Assembly (NCBI RefSeq): GCF_900099685.1
Contig: NZ_FNDW01000013.1
Span: forward strand, 58,257-122,256
Direction: 5' to 3'
From: Chryseobacterium taeanense
GTDB taxonomy: Bacteria > Bacteroidota > Bacteroidia > Flavobacteriales > Weeksellaceae
Length of the DNA: 64,000 bases
This document shows, piece by piece, positions 45,601 to 54,201 of the stretch. Position 1 is the first letter of the stretch; each line of letters starts with the position of its first letter. A program made the position numbers and the translations under genes. The notes under the pieces are model-generated. The model was not told the origin of the DNA. It saw only the letters and a list, made by a program, of their open reading frames with translations, and made no database searches.

Positions 45601-48555
45601 AATATTAACCGCCGACACCGATTTATCTTTAGGGATATCAACCGCATATTCCAGTTTGCCATTTTTCATTTTTTGAACATCGTAAACGGTTTTTCCTGAG
45701 CCATCCTGTACAAAAATATTCACGAGCGCATCTGGAACCGCAGAATACATATAAACTTTAGCTTTGTCACCCCTTGAAAATTCTGTTTTTGGCTGTAAAG
45801 CGGTAAGGAATGTTTTCTGACTAGCTTTCAGTCCATTTTTATCCCAAACACTAAAATACTGAGAAGTTTTAATTGTATCCTTTCCTTCGATATTGTAGAG
45901 TTCAAGCTGGTAATCGCCGGCATCCAGTTCTCCCAGATCCAGAGATTCTTCACTTCGCTTTACACCGTTCAGGATAACGGCTGAAGTTTTCCAGTTTTTC
46001 ATTTCGTCATTTTTATCGTAAAGATCATGAGGAAATTTTCTGATAAATTCCTCTTTCGAAAATAAAGGAAGATTCTGTACTGCATCTTTAAAGTTACTTC
46101 TGAAAATTCTGTCCGGAGCCTGAAGTTTTGAAAGTTTTACCTGATAAGATTTTTTTAAATTCTGCTCATTATAATTTTTGGTTTCAACCGTTAACTTTAC
46201 ATTTTCATCAGAAAAAACATCTTTTATTTCAGCTGCTTTGATATAATGAGACACTGAAGCGACCTTCAACTGTGTATCTGCAGATTGGGTTTCACCGTTG
46301 ATATCCGTAACGGAAGCGTTAATTTCATAATTATCGATCTGAATTCCTTCCAGCTGTTCATCTTTTTTAAGTTCCAGGCGAATAACAAATTCTCCTTTTT
46401 CGTTGGTCTGAGTTTCTCCCAGAATAGAGTTTTCATTATCATTTCCTTGTGGATACCACCAGAAATATCTCCAGCGAATATTACGTTTTTTTATTTCATA
46501 ATTCACTTTTGTATTGCTGAGTGCAATTCCTGAAAAGGTTGTTGCTTTACCTTTCAGCTCAATCGTCTGACCATATTTATATTCTTCTTTTACCGGTTCA
46601 AAATTGACTTCAAACTTCGGTCTTTTATATTCTTCTACACTAAATCCTTTGAAAGCAGGCGTTTCTCCATTTGTATTGAGATAAAACTCTCCGTTCAGTT
46701 TTCCTTTCGGAAGAATAAAACTTCCGTGATAGGAACCGAACTCATTGGTGGTGAAGTTTTGGGATGAGACTTCTTTACCATTGGCGTCACCTAAGGTAAT
46801 TTTTTGTTTCAATCCTGCATCTACAGATTCTACCTCTTTATTGATTTTCGTATTGATTACTTTGAAATAAACAGTTTGCCCAGGCCTGTAAATGGCTCTG
46901 TCTGTAAAAATCTGAGTTTTTGTATGTACTTCATCATCAACATCAAATTCATTATCATAATTATTTCCATAGACCTGCATCATCTGGAAATCATTCGTTT
47001 TCGGCTGCTGAATTAGAAAAGCTCTGTAATATTCCTTATCCGAAGAAGCAGGAAACCTGAAGACTCCTTTGCTGTCAGTTTTACCGGTAGTCTTATTTAA
47101 AACAGAATTTCCTGAAAATTCATAAAATGTAAGACCTTCATTGGATACCGGCAAACCATTTTCACTGTTGACTAATTTCAATTCGTTTTCAGAAAAATTA
47201 GTATTGACTTTATTTTTATAAATGATTTTGTGATCAGAAACTAAAAAATAAAAGTTCTGGTTTTTATCGTTTGTCCCGTCATTTATTACATATTCCGCGA
47301 TATAAATTCCTGGTGGAAGCGGTTTTATTTCAAGAGACGTTTTATGTAACTGATAATCTTTTGGATCCGGAATCTGATACGTTTCTTTTTTTACGAGCTC
47401 TTTTTTTACTTTATCAAACATTTCAGAATAAGGATTTCTCGAATACTGTAAAAATGATTTAAGGTCATCCGTTATTTTATAAATATTCAGAGAAAAATTG
47501 TTAAGGTTTTTATATTCTGCAACAAAATGAATGGGTTTATTGCTCTGTGTTTGCCGCTCATATTTTATGTTTAAAGAAGTCATTTTAATCTGCTCTTCTT
47601 TATTTTTAATATTTTCGATAAATGGAGATTGAGGATATTGAGATTGGGCTTTTGCAGCAATTTCAAGTGCTTCTTTCTCCTGATTTTTGGCTAGCAATTC
47701 ATTCATGATATCGTCCATGATGAGTACTTTATAATCACCTTTAATATCAGAATTCAAAAGGCTGTTAAGCTGCTGAAGTTTGTCTTTACACTGAATGAAA
47801 TTACAGTTCTCCTGCAGTTTCTGATGCATAAAATACAGTTTCGCGTTACCGTTATTCTGTGCAATTAATTCATTGAAAATATCATTGATTTGTTTTCGGT
47901 TATCTGACAATTCATTTTTAGTAAAAAGGTCGTTATCAGATAAAAAATCAACTTTTTTAAGCGCGTACCAATCTGCCAGTGTCGGAAAAAAAGAAATGGA
48001 TTTTGTATTGGTAAACAGCGACTGAAAAGGCATCAGAGCAATCTTTTTCATTTCAGCTTTTTGCTGGTCAAGATCTTTAAAACCTTTGGTCAGATAATTT
48101 TTAAAATCGAGTTTGCTCCAGGTTTCAATCTGTGTAACATCCTGAGAGTTTATATTGGTTCTGCCATTAATCTTCCAGCTGTTACGATTGTAATAATCCA
48201 TGATAAAACCATTCATTAAGACTTTATAAATGATTTTTTCTTCACCTTTCAATTTATTTTCAATATCCGTTAGTTTACTGAAAAACGTTGAGGCAGCATT
48301 ATTCTGTTCATCATCCCGGGTCTGATTCACAATTGCGAATTCTGCTTTTAAGGAACGAATGAGCTGAAGCGTATTATTGTCTTTCATGGCGTGATTTTGG
48401 ATATCCAGAATAAGAGGAAGATTAGATTTAAATGTCCCTTTTGTACTGTTTTCTTCTATTTTTTTCCATTGCTCGTCATAATATTTCTGAGCGTAATACA
48501 TTGTTGGGCCTAACAATAGAAGGAAAAACATAAAACTCTTGGATAATCTTTTCAT
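42697..48555 (-). CDS. Large alpha-2-macroglobulin (MG2-type) family protein
   Basis: About 1952 residues from the start at 48555, where the signal peptide begins (FMFFLLLLGPTMYYAQ). The open frame extends to 48606, but a divergent gene begins nearby. MG2 repeats (FTDRAIYRPGQTVYFKVINT near 565; EYKRPKFEVNFEP) are followed by the A2M domain (FYPDLKTDAEGNVSFEFTSP; LTKWKLMFLAHTKD) and a helical thioester-like domain with LQNPDGGFSWYQGYPSSYST. No CGEQ thioester motif is present, so trapping by covalent bond is unlikely. Near residues 1130-1165 it has a SusC-like signature (ITIRGVASPA, then EEVVLIGGYGTKKEV), which is unusual. It is probably a periplasmic or surface protease inhibitor-like protein. 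Confidence 0.9.
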   Translation of the reverse strand: MKRLSKSFMFFLLLLGPTMYYAQKYYDEQWKKIEENSTKGTFKSNLPLILDIQNHAMKDNNTLQLIRSLKAEFAIVNQTRDDEQNNAASTFFSKLTDIENKLKGEEKIIYKVLMNGFIMDYYNRNSWKINGRTNINSQDVTQIETWSKLDFKNYLTKGFKDLDQQKAEMKKIALMPFQSLFTNTKSISFFPTLADWYALKKVDFLSDNDLFTKNELSDNRKQINDIFNELIAQNNGNAKLYFMHQKLQENCNFIQCKDKLQQLNSLLNSDIKGDYKVLIMDDIMNELLAKNQEKEALEIAAKAQSQYPQSPFIENIKNKEEQIKMTSLNIKYERQTQSNKPIHFVAEYKNLNNFSLNIYKITDDLKSFLQYSRNPYSEMFDKVKKELVKKETYQIPDPKDYQLHKTSLEIKPLPPGIYIAEYVINDGTNDKNQNFYFLVSDHKIIYKNKVNTNFSENELKLVNSENGLPVSNEGLTFYEFSGNSVLNKTTGKTDSKGVFRFPASSDKEYYRAFLIQQPKTNDFQMMQVYGNNYDNEFDVDDEVHTKTQIFTDRAIYRPGQTVYFKVINTKINKEVESVDAGLKQKITLGDANGKEVSSQNFTTNEFGSYHGSFILPKGKLNGEFYLNTNGETPAFKGFSVEEYKRPKFEVNFEPVKEEYKYGQTIELKGKATTFSGIALSNTKVNYEIKKRNIRWRYFWWYPQGNDNENSILGETQTNEKGEFVIRLELKKDEQLEGIQIDNYEINASVTDINGETQSADTQLKVASVSHYIKAAEIKDVFSDENVKLTVETKNYNEQNLKKSYQVKLSKLQAPDRIFRSNFKDAVQNLPLFSKEEFIRKFPHDLYDKNDEMKNWKTSAVILNGVKRSEESLDLGELDAGDYQLELYNIEGKDTIKTSQYFSVWDKNGLKASQKTFLTALQPKTEFSRGDKAKVYMYSAVPDALVNIFVQDGSGKTVYDVQKMKNGKLEYAVDIPKDKSVSAVNIQFQIVAYNDVQTATVNLKIKDSEQPLKIETTTFRDKLEPNAKEKWSVKVSGNDKEKINAEVLANMYDMSLDQFAVNNFTWEKLYRPYSLITMYNLSDNLLTKYYQKRIKFLNGNYVEVPQFNWFDRNGLMMLQGRASGITIRGVASPAAQADSSVSKNVEEVVLIGGYGTKKEVAATASEVVAADKVLDKENSLEKVSVRQNLNETAFFYPDLKTDAEGNVSFEFTSPETLTKWKLMFLAHTKDARAATLEKEVITQKEFSVTPNYPRFLREGDELNLQSKLSNLTSKKLNGSATLQILDAFTNEDISGKLGVNSAVQNFEINENGNSALTWKLKVPDNVSSIILKVVAKAGAYSDGEQQAIAVLPNRMLVTDAVPVFVKEGETKTFELENLKNANSKTISNVSNTLELTTNPIWEIMFALPSLKNDPNNSADVVFNKWFADVLASEIFKANPKMKTVFEEYQNKGLLNSNLEKNQELKQLLLDETPWVLESNNEQEQMQKLALLFDANTMKNSINQDWDELRKLQNPDGGFSWYQGYPSSYSTSLYILKNLGKINVWLKDNVKDYQNAEQKELVKNLITYVDKEINTYYDVKTQDVWTNWALDYLDARNYWEKEYPLKGNGATLKSLVKQKAKTAKLTDFTFFGLHRAALLMNDYGLKDVSDKLMNYLKETSVETKTQGVYWKQNLDGWGWFSSKVVNQAGALEAFNRLQPNDQKFIEEMKIWLITQKEVNSWGSSRGTAEVIFTILNSGKSWTSAESDKAKIVWGGKELKPETQATGYVKSTVKSDVLNKSLAEVTVSKPGPGIVQGGLFWQYYEDLDKIKSSENYISVSKELYRKIKTVNGEELQKISPEMPLKIGDKVTVRMILNTDRPMEFIHIKDMRAAGFEPVDVLSGYQWKNNLGYYQSTKDASTNFYIQYLPKGKYVFEYDYLANASGKFSNGITTIQNYYAPQMNAHTKGTEVKISE

Positions 48556-48574
48556 AAATGTTATTTTTGATCTG

Positions 48575-49330
48575 ATGAATTTATTAAAAATACTGAAAAA
48601 AACCATTATCGACAGTCAATTCTATGTCTCTTTAATGGGAACTCTATTTGCAGTATTCTTCATGGAGGAGCAAAATACATTCCGTTATCCCACATTTCTC
48701 CTTATTTTCATCACTTATTTCAGCGGTTATCTTTATACCAAATATCAGAATACCAGACATTTCCCTGTTATATTACTTATTAATGCCATTGCAGGAATTG
48801 TATGCGCGCTGCTGATTATTCACAACCATAACGGTATCAGGCTTTTAAAATGGCTTGTGATTGTTATTTTAGGATTGCTGTACAATAGCTTTTTCCTTGA
48901 TGTTTATATTCGTAAAATTCCTTTGCTGAAAGTCTTTTATGTCGGTCTCGTTTGGGCTTTGGTTAATTGCTGGCTCACTTTACCTGAATTCAGTATTCCT
49001 ATATTTCTGATCAGCTTCTTTTTCATTACAGCGTTGGTTCTGCCTTTTGATATCCGAGATATGAAAGTTGACAGTGTCAAGACATTCCCAACAATGATTG
49101 GCGTTCAGAATACAAAATATATTGCTTATCTATTGATTTTCATCAGCACTATTCTTGCTGCACAATATCTTACTTTCACTTATTTTATTTCTTTCTTTTT
49201 ATCAGGAATTATCTCTTATATTTTTATTTATTTTTCTGAAAATGAAAGAGATGACGCCTATTTTTCTTTCGGCGTAGAAACCTGTTCTGCACTTCCTTTT
49301 TTATTTTTAGTAATAATGAAGTATTTTTGA
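48575..49330 (+). CDS. UbiA-like prenyltransferase family membrane protein
   Basis: 251 residues from the start at 48575; the longer frame overlaps the divergent A2M gene. Seven to eight hydrophobic segments occur. The stretch LPFDIRDMKVDSVKTFPTMIG near 160-180 resembles the second Asp-rich motif (DxxDxxxD) of UbiA-type prenyltransferases. The first motif is replaced by a less clear one near 95-105. It may be a degenerate or divergent member. It is encoded just upstream of recF (3-base gap), with which it likely forms an operon. Confidence 0.65.
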   Translation: MNLLKILKKTIIDSQFYVSLMGTLFAVFFMEEQNTFRYPTFLLIFITYFSGYLYTKYQNTRHFPVILLINAIAGIVCALLIIHNHNGIRLLKWLVIVILGLLYNSFFLDVYIRKIPLLKVFYVGLVWALVNCWLTLPEFSIPIFLISFFFITALVLPFDIRDMKVDSVKTFPTMIGVQNTKYIAYLLIFISTILAAQYLTFTYFISFFLSGIISYIFIYFSENERDDAYFSFGVETCSALPFLFLVIMKYF

Positions 49331-49333
49331 CAA

Positions 49334-50413
49334 ATGATTATCAAGAAACTTTCGCTGTATAATTTCAAGAACCATTCCGAGAAAAAATTTGAATTTTCCC
49401 CGCAGATCAACTGTTTTGTGGGAAACAACGGTGTGGGAAAGACCAATATTCTTGATGCGCTGCATTATCTTTCGGTCGGAAAAAGTTTTTTGGGAAATAC
49501 AGATCTCAACAATATCAGGCATGATGAAGATTTTTTTACAATTGATGCAGAAATCATGAATGAAGAAAGTGAAGATATTATCAAAATTTCACAGCCGAAA
49601 GAAGCGAAAAAAATCATTAAAAAGAACGATAAAAGCTACGACAGACTTGCAGACCACATCGGTTATCTTCCAAGTGTGATGATTTCTCCCTATGATTCTA
49701 ACTTAATTTCAGATTCCGGAGAGAGCAGAAGAAAGTTTCTGGATGCCATGATTTCGCAGACCGATTCTGAATATCTTTTTGATCTCATTCAGTATCAGAA
49801 AGTGGTTCAGCAAAGAAATGCGTTGTTAAAATATTTTGCCAAAAACAGAGTCTGGGAAAAAGATTCTCTGGAGATTTATGACGATCCGATAACGAAATTG
49901 GGAACAAAAATATTCATCAAAAGAAGAGATTTTGTAGAAAAGCTCAATCCTATCGTTCAGAGTTTTTACAGGATTATTTCGGGTGGAATGGAAAATGTTT
50001 CAGTTATTTACGAATCCCATCTGTTGGAAAATTCTTTTGAAAATCTGCTGAAAGAGAGTATTGAACGTGACAGAATGCTTACTTATACTTCCAAAGGTAT
50101 TCATAAAGATGATCTTCTTTTTGAGATGAATTCTGTTCTGATCAAAAAGGTTGGTTCCCAGGGACAGCAAAAATCTTTTCTGATTTCTTTAAAACTGGCG
50201 CAGATGAGCCTGGTAAAAGAATTAACACGGAAAACACCTATTCTTCTTCTGGATGACATTTTTGATAAACTTGATGACAACAGAGTTTCTCAGCTAATCG
50301 AACTGGTCAATCAGGAGAATTTCGGACAAATTTTCATTACAGATACACACAGGGAGCGCACGGAAAGTGTTGTCAAAAAAATCAATGAAGAAAGTATTAT
50401 TTTTGACATATGA
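49334..50413 (+). CDS. recF: DNA replication and repair protein RecF
   Basis: 359 residues, typical RecF length. Walker A is FVGNNGVGKTN near 28-38, the signature region GSQGQQKSFLISLKLAQ near 274-290, and Walker B LLLDDIFDKLDDNR near 302-315. It binds single-strand gaps and helps load RecA in the cytosol. Start ATG directly after the previous gene; the gene and the DUF721 gene lie in the same direction with a small secreted protein gene between them. Confidence 0.96.
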   Translation: MIIKKLSLYNFKNHSEKKFEFSPQINCFVGNNGVGKTNILDALHYLSVGKSFLGNTDLNNIRHDEDFFTIDAEIMNEESEDIIKISQPKEAKKIIKKNDKSYDRLADHIGYLPSVMISPYDSNLISDSGESRRKFLDAMISQTDSEYLFDLIQYQKVVQQRNALLKYFAKNRVWEKDSLEIYDDPITKLGTKIFIKRRDFVEKLNPIVQSFYRIISGGMENVSVIYESHLLENSFENLLKESIERDRMLTYTSKGIHKDDLLFEMNSVLIKKVGSQGQQKSFLISLKLAQMSLVKELTRKTPILLLDDIFDKLDDNRVSQLIELVNQENFGQIFITDTHRERTESVVKKINEESIIFDI

Positions 50414-50425
50414 TAAAAAAATTAA

Positions 50426-51013
50426 ATGAAAAAATTACTATTCTTTGTTTTCATAGTGTTATTTTCTATTTCATATAGTCAAAAAAAATTTTCTACAAAT
50501 GAAATATTAAATACTTTTCCATTACGTAAAGCTGTAAAAGTAAAAATCATTTCTTACAATATAAATTTTATTAGTGAATTTCCCACTCCTTTGCCACCGA
50601 TTGGAGGAAGGGTTGATTCAGCAGAGATAAAAAGAATAATCGCTAATCAAAAATTTCCAATTAGCTTAAAAAAAAACATCGAAAGTGGAGAGTTTTCAGG
50701 GATAGATGAAATCAAAATTCTTAATTTTAAAGAGACTTATGATTTGTTTAAATTACTTTACAACACCTGTGGAAAATTCCCCAATCTGCAAAGAAGAATA
50801 AGTATGTGTTTTTTTCCAAGAAACGCAATTCTTTTTTATGATGAAAATGATAAAGTTTTTGATTTTCTAGAAATTTGTTTTGAATGTCATAGAATGGATT
50901 CATTATCTGAAGAATTTACTGAAATCAATGATATGTGTGATAATTTTTATTTCAATTTAGAAAAATTCTTTCAGAGTAAAGGCTTAAAAACTAAATTCAA
51001 TCAACAAAAATGA
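50426..51013 (+). CDS. Secreted protein of unknown function
   Basis: 195 residues with a signal peptide (about 1-18). It contains four Cys spaced like a metal- or disulphide-linked motif (NTCGKFPNLQRRISMC, and EICFECHRMD further on). No family is recognised. Its stop overlaps the start of the DUF721 gene by 4 bases (ATGA), so the two are translationally coupled. Confidence 0.72.
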   Translation: MKKLLFFVFIVLFSISYSQKKFSTNEILNTFPLRKAVKVKIISYNINFISEFPTPLPPIGGRVDSAEIKRIIANQKFPISLKKNIESGEFSGIDEIKILNFKETYDLFKLLYNTCGKFPNLQRRISMCFFPRNAILFYDENDKVFDFLEICFECHRMDSLSEEFTEINDMCDNFYFNLEKFFQSKGLKTKFNQQK

Positions 51014-51306
51014 AAAGAAATAAAAAACGAGAATATCAGTCATCGGAACTTGTGAAATCTTTCGCAAGAATTTACGGTTTTGAAGATAAACTGGTTGCTT
51101 TTGAAATTAAAGATTTTCTTGAAGAATATCTTGATGAAAGTCTTTTTCTTGAAATAAAGAGTGTGAATATTGAAGATCAAAAGATTATTATAAAAATTAA
51201 TTCACCGCTTTTGAAACATGATTTTCAGTTGCGTAAAAGCTTTTATCTGAAAAAATTTCAGGATAAGTTTGGAGCTGATAAATTTAATGATCTCTTAATA
51301 GTTTAA
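51010..51306 (+). CDS. DUF721 (DciA-like) protein
   Basis: 98 residues of the DUF721 family, to which DciA, a loader of the replicative helicase, belongs. The family core reads EYLDESLFLEIKSVNIEDQ, then ININSPLLKHDFQLRKSFYL (here KINSPLLKHD) near 70-85, with the usual hydrophobic-Lys pattern. In Bacteroidetes DUF721 genes commonly sit next to recF, as here. The DciA role is family knowledge and not proven for this branch. Confidence 0.82.
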   Translation: MKRNKKREYQSSELVKSFARIYGFEDKLVAFEIKDFLEEYLDESLFLEIKSVNIEDQKIIIKINSPLLKHDFQLRKSFYLKKFQDKFGADKFNDLLIV

Positions 51307-51443
51307 AAAAATTTCAGAAAAATTTAAGACAGATCAACGGCGGAAATACTGGCGCATGCTGCGTATTTTATTGTAATACAAATGAATGTGCTTATTGGAC
51401 AGAGCCGAAAGTTCAATGTCTACTCTTTCCAGACTGTCTTTAA
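51291..51443 (+). pseudogene. Start-less Cys-rich peptide with double-glycine-type leader
   Basis: An open frame of 50 codons overlaps the end of the DUF721 gene in another frame. It reads a leader ending KKFQKNLRQINGG, followed by a core with six Cys (CC, then C-x4-C, C and C, ending FPDCL). This is the layout of GG-leader bacteriocin-like precursors common in Chryseobacterium. There is no ATG, GTG or TTG in frame after the preceding stop at 51288. Thus it is probably a decayed gene, or has an unusual start. A strong terminator follows 5 bases after the stop, which suggests it was once a real transcription unit. Confidence 0.5.
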
Positions 51444-51447
51444 AACT

Positions 51448-51472
51448 AAGCTACAGAAATGTAGCTTTTTTA
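51448..51472. terminator. Terminator after the peptide relic
   Basis: A perfect 7-bp stem AAGCTAC/GTAGCTT with loop AGAAAT is followed by a T-run. It lies between convergent units. Confidence 0.85.
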
Positions 51473-53503
51473 ATTTAATTGATCTTCAGATTTTGTAGTT
51501 TCTTTTATCAGTTTTTTTGCATTTTCATCTAAAATAGAACGAATAGGAAAGAAAAATATCACTGGATTTTTTCCAAAATATTTAATGATATGAGAAATAA
51601 TCTTTCTTATTTCTAAAGAAGTAATTTTTCTTGATCTGAAAGCCAGAAGCATCGAAAGTCCAAAACTGACACTAAAATTGGCAAAACCGATAAGAAAAAC
51701 TGTTGAAACTCCCATCAGAATCGTTTTTAAATCGACATTAAAACCTTGACCGTAAATTCCAAGTGCAAGATTTCCTGCTTCGAAACTGATGTGTTTGGTA
51801 TCAATATTCAGACCTAAGAACGAGCCCACAGATGCCGTGATTCCCATTAATACACCAAGCCACAGGTAAGACATAATTCCCGCCCAGTTTCTTGCATAGA
51901 ACGAAGAAAGTCTTTTTGCAAAATGATGACCGAAAGTATTTGTGATTAAAGGATTTTTCTCAATTCTTTGGGGAATTTTAAAAAAAACGGTTTTATTCCC
52001 AACACTACCTGAAATAATTCCGGATATAAAGAGATACACCCCTGTAAGTGCACCCTGAGCGATAGATGAAGAGGTAATAAAGTTAAGATTTTTCAGGAAT
52101 TTATCTGATTTTTCAGTAGCGAGGTTTATTCCCAACAGTACGTCCAATGCATAAATAATAATCATTGCCACCGGAAAACTCATCAGAACATTTCCCATAA
52201 AAGCAATAAACTGACTTCTGAATAATTTTGAAACCAAGTGTGCAAAATCCCAGTAATTTCGTTTGGTGTTTTTAACATCAGATAATACTCTCGCCATTGT
52301 AGTAGCCGTCATAGACGGTTGTTTGGTCGCTAATGCAAAACCCATCAGGAAAATCATAACGAACCCCATTACATAATTAAAGGAGTACAAAAATGCATGG
52401 GAAAACTCACTCCCCGGAATGTAGGAATAAATCATTTTAAGAATACATAAAGCGCCTACTATGACACCTCCGCCTGCCGCTTTGCGGAACATTTTAAAGT
52501 ATTCTTTTGGTGATGAAGTTATATAACCCGAGCCTGTTTCTGCGGTATGAGAAGTAATAAGATGTGAAATAAGCGTAGTACTGTCATTTACCAGATCTCT
52601 TACATTATTTTTATGAGATTTATAAATAAGTATATTAAAAATCAGCTGTTTAGATTTTATGATGACATCCTGTTCATTATCTATTACCAAAAGATTGAGA
52701 ATCTCAAGAATTCTGCTAACTTGTTGGCGAATTTTAAGGAGAGAATGATTAATCTTACCGGAAATTCCGTATTTTGAGGAATTTTTGAAAGCAATATTCA
52801 CAAAATCAAGACATTGCTGTATGTAAATTTTAATCTGTTTATAATGACTGTCTTTTGAATTGAGCTGATGTTGAGGTTTCTTATTGAAATCTTCTGCCAG
52901 TGATTCAAGTTCATTTTGAAGTGCTAAAAAAGGATTGTCGAAATTTCGGTATTCCGGAGCCATTTTAATTACTTCAACTTCAAGAGCCATTCCGGTTACC
53001 CTCCACGAAAGGATGTTCATAGAAAACACCAGTTCGTTTTTTACTTCCGGACTCTTGATAAAGTCTGCAATTCCAAGAATCTGCATCAATTCGTTCAATT
53101 CATTATCCGGTAGGTTTTGAAAATATTCCAAATCTTTTTTTGGTCTGAAACTTACGTTATCAATAAGATACCAAACTGTATTTTCATGTTCTACAGGAGG
53201 CAATATTTTATTCAGAATCCTTTTTTTAAGTTCGGGGACAAAAGCATTTTCAGACAAAATACTTGCTTCCGTCAACGAAAGATTGAAGGGTTTTCCAGAA
53301 AAAATTCTATAGAGATAGTACCTGAAATTTTCTGCAAAATTTTGGTTTTGTTTGAAAAAATTAAGAATGTCAGTAAATTCTGACTTCTTTATTGCTTCCA
53401 AAAATTCGGATAAAGGTTCCAAAGAAGTAGTCTCATTCTTAAAAGAAAAATACTTTTTAAGAACAGATTTAAAGTTCCCTGTATTTGAACTAAAAAATTT
53501 CAT
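51470..53503 (-). CDS. Gcr-type membrane protein annotated as site-specific recombinase
   Basis: 677 residues. The N-terminal half is helical and soluble (coiled-coil-like between about 180 and 260). The C-terminal half (about 340-640) has at least six membrane segments, with the conserved block MTATTMARVLSDVKNTKRN near 399-417 and TNTFGHHFAKRLSSFYARNWAG near 517-538. The family (PF10136) was named after the gonococcal gcr gene, but the sequence shows no recombinase catalytic motif and the protein is clearly membrane-bound. A recombinase function is therefore doubtful. Confidence 0.85.
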   Translation of the reverse strand: MKFFSSNTGNFKSVLKKYFSFKNETTSLEPLSEFLEAIKKSEFTDILNFFKQNQNFAENFRYYLYRIFSGKPFNLSLTEASILSENAFVPELKKRILNKILPPVEHENTVWYLIDNVSFRPKKDLEYFQNLPDNELNELMQILGIADFIKSPEVKNELVFSMNILSWRVTGMALEVEVIKMAPEYRNFDNPFLALQNELESLAEDFNKKPQHQLNSKDSHYKQIKIYIQQCLDFVNIAFKNSSKYGISGKINHSLLKIRQQVSRILEILNLLVIDNEQDVIIKSKQLIFNILIYKSHKNNVRDLVNDSTTLISHLITSHTAETGSGYITSSPKEYFKMFRKAAGGGVIVGALCILKMIYSYIPGSEFSHAFLYSFNYVMGFVMIFLMGFALATKQPSMTATTMARVLSDVKNTKRNYWDFAHLVSKLFRSQFIAFMGNVLMSFPVAMIIIYALDVLLGINLATEKSDKFLKNLNFITSSSIAQGALTGVYLFISGIISGSVGNKTVFFKIPQRIEKNPLITNTFGHHFAKRLSSFYARNWAGIMSYLWLGVLMGITASVGSFLGLNIDTKHISFEAGNLALGIYGQGFNVDLKTILMGVSTVFLIGFANFSVSFGLSMLLAFRSRKITSLEIRKIISHIIKYFGKNPVIFFFPIRSILDENAKKLIKETTKSEDQLN

Positions 53504-53516
53504 TAGTACAAAGATA

Positions 53517-54161
53517 CTACTTCAAACTTACATTCCTCATCTGTCTCATGATCCAATTGTGTTTCTTTCTCAAATAAGCTGAAGGATTCTTAGGATCGTA
53601 TTTTTTAGGGTTGGGTAAAACTGCTGCAATCCATGCTGCTTCCGAAATGGTAAGATCTTTTGAAGGCTTACCAAAATAATATTGAGCAGCAGCCTCAATT
53701 CCGAAAACCCCTTGCCCCATTTCAATAGAATTAAGATATCTTTCAAGGATGATATCTTTGCTCCAGGTTTTCTCAATGATAAAGGTGTAAACCGCTTCCA
53801 GACCTTTCCTGATCCAGCTTCTCCCTTGCCACAGGAATACATTTTTTGCCGTTTGCTGAGAAATAGTACTTCCACCTCTCAGCTTCTTTCCTTTCTCATT
53901 GTTTTTCATTGCTTTTTCTATAGCCTTATAATCAAATCCGTCGTGTACAAAAAACTTCTGATCTTCGGAGGCAATGACGGCTTTTTTTACATTGTTACCC
54001 ATTTCATCATAAGAAATATAGTCTCTGTGCAGTTTTCCGTATTCAAAAAAACCACCGATCTGCGTGATGGTTATTGGCGGATTGAAAAACCTACCCCAAA
54101 CAATGAATAATACATTCAGAATCAAAACAATAAATATAATGCGTTTAATTGTTTTCCACAT
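53517..54161 (-). CDS. mtgA: Monofunctional peptidoglycan glycosyltransferase
   Basis: 214 residues, GT51 family. After one N-terminal membrane anchor (about 7-23) come the catalytic blocks: KKAVIASEDQKFFVHDGFD near 60-78 with the catalytic Glu in SEDQKF, then KLRGGSTISQQTAKNVFLW near 92-110, and ERYLNSIEMGQGVFGIE near 139-155. It polymerises lipid II into glycan strands at the outer face of the inner membrane. No transpeptidase domain is present, so it is monofunctional. Confidence 0.95.
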   Translation of the reverse strand: MWKTIKRIIFIVLILNVLFIVWGRFFNPPITITQIGGFFEYGKLHRDYISYDEMGNNVKKAVIASEDQKFFVHDGFDYKAIEKAMKNNEKGKKLRGGSTISQQTAKNVFLWQGRSWIRKGLEAVYTFIIEKTWSKDIILERYLNSIEMGQGVFGIEAAAQYYFGKPSKDLTISEAAWIAAVLPNPKKYDPKNPSAYLRKKHNWIMRQMRNVSLK

Positions 54162-54201
54162 AATTTAAAAAGAAAGATCAAAAATACGCAAATACTCCGA
54201 G

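Noticed and set aside
51287..51306. Programmed frameshift from DUF721 into the GG-leader peptide
   Set aside because: No slippery heptamer is in the right phase before the stop, and a fusion would bury the leader, which needs to be N-terminal.
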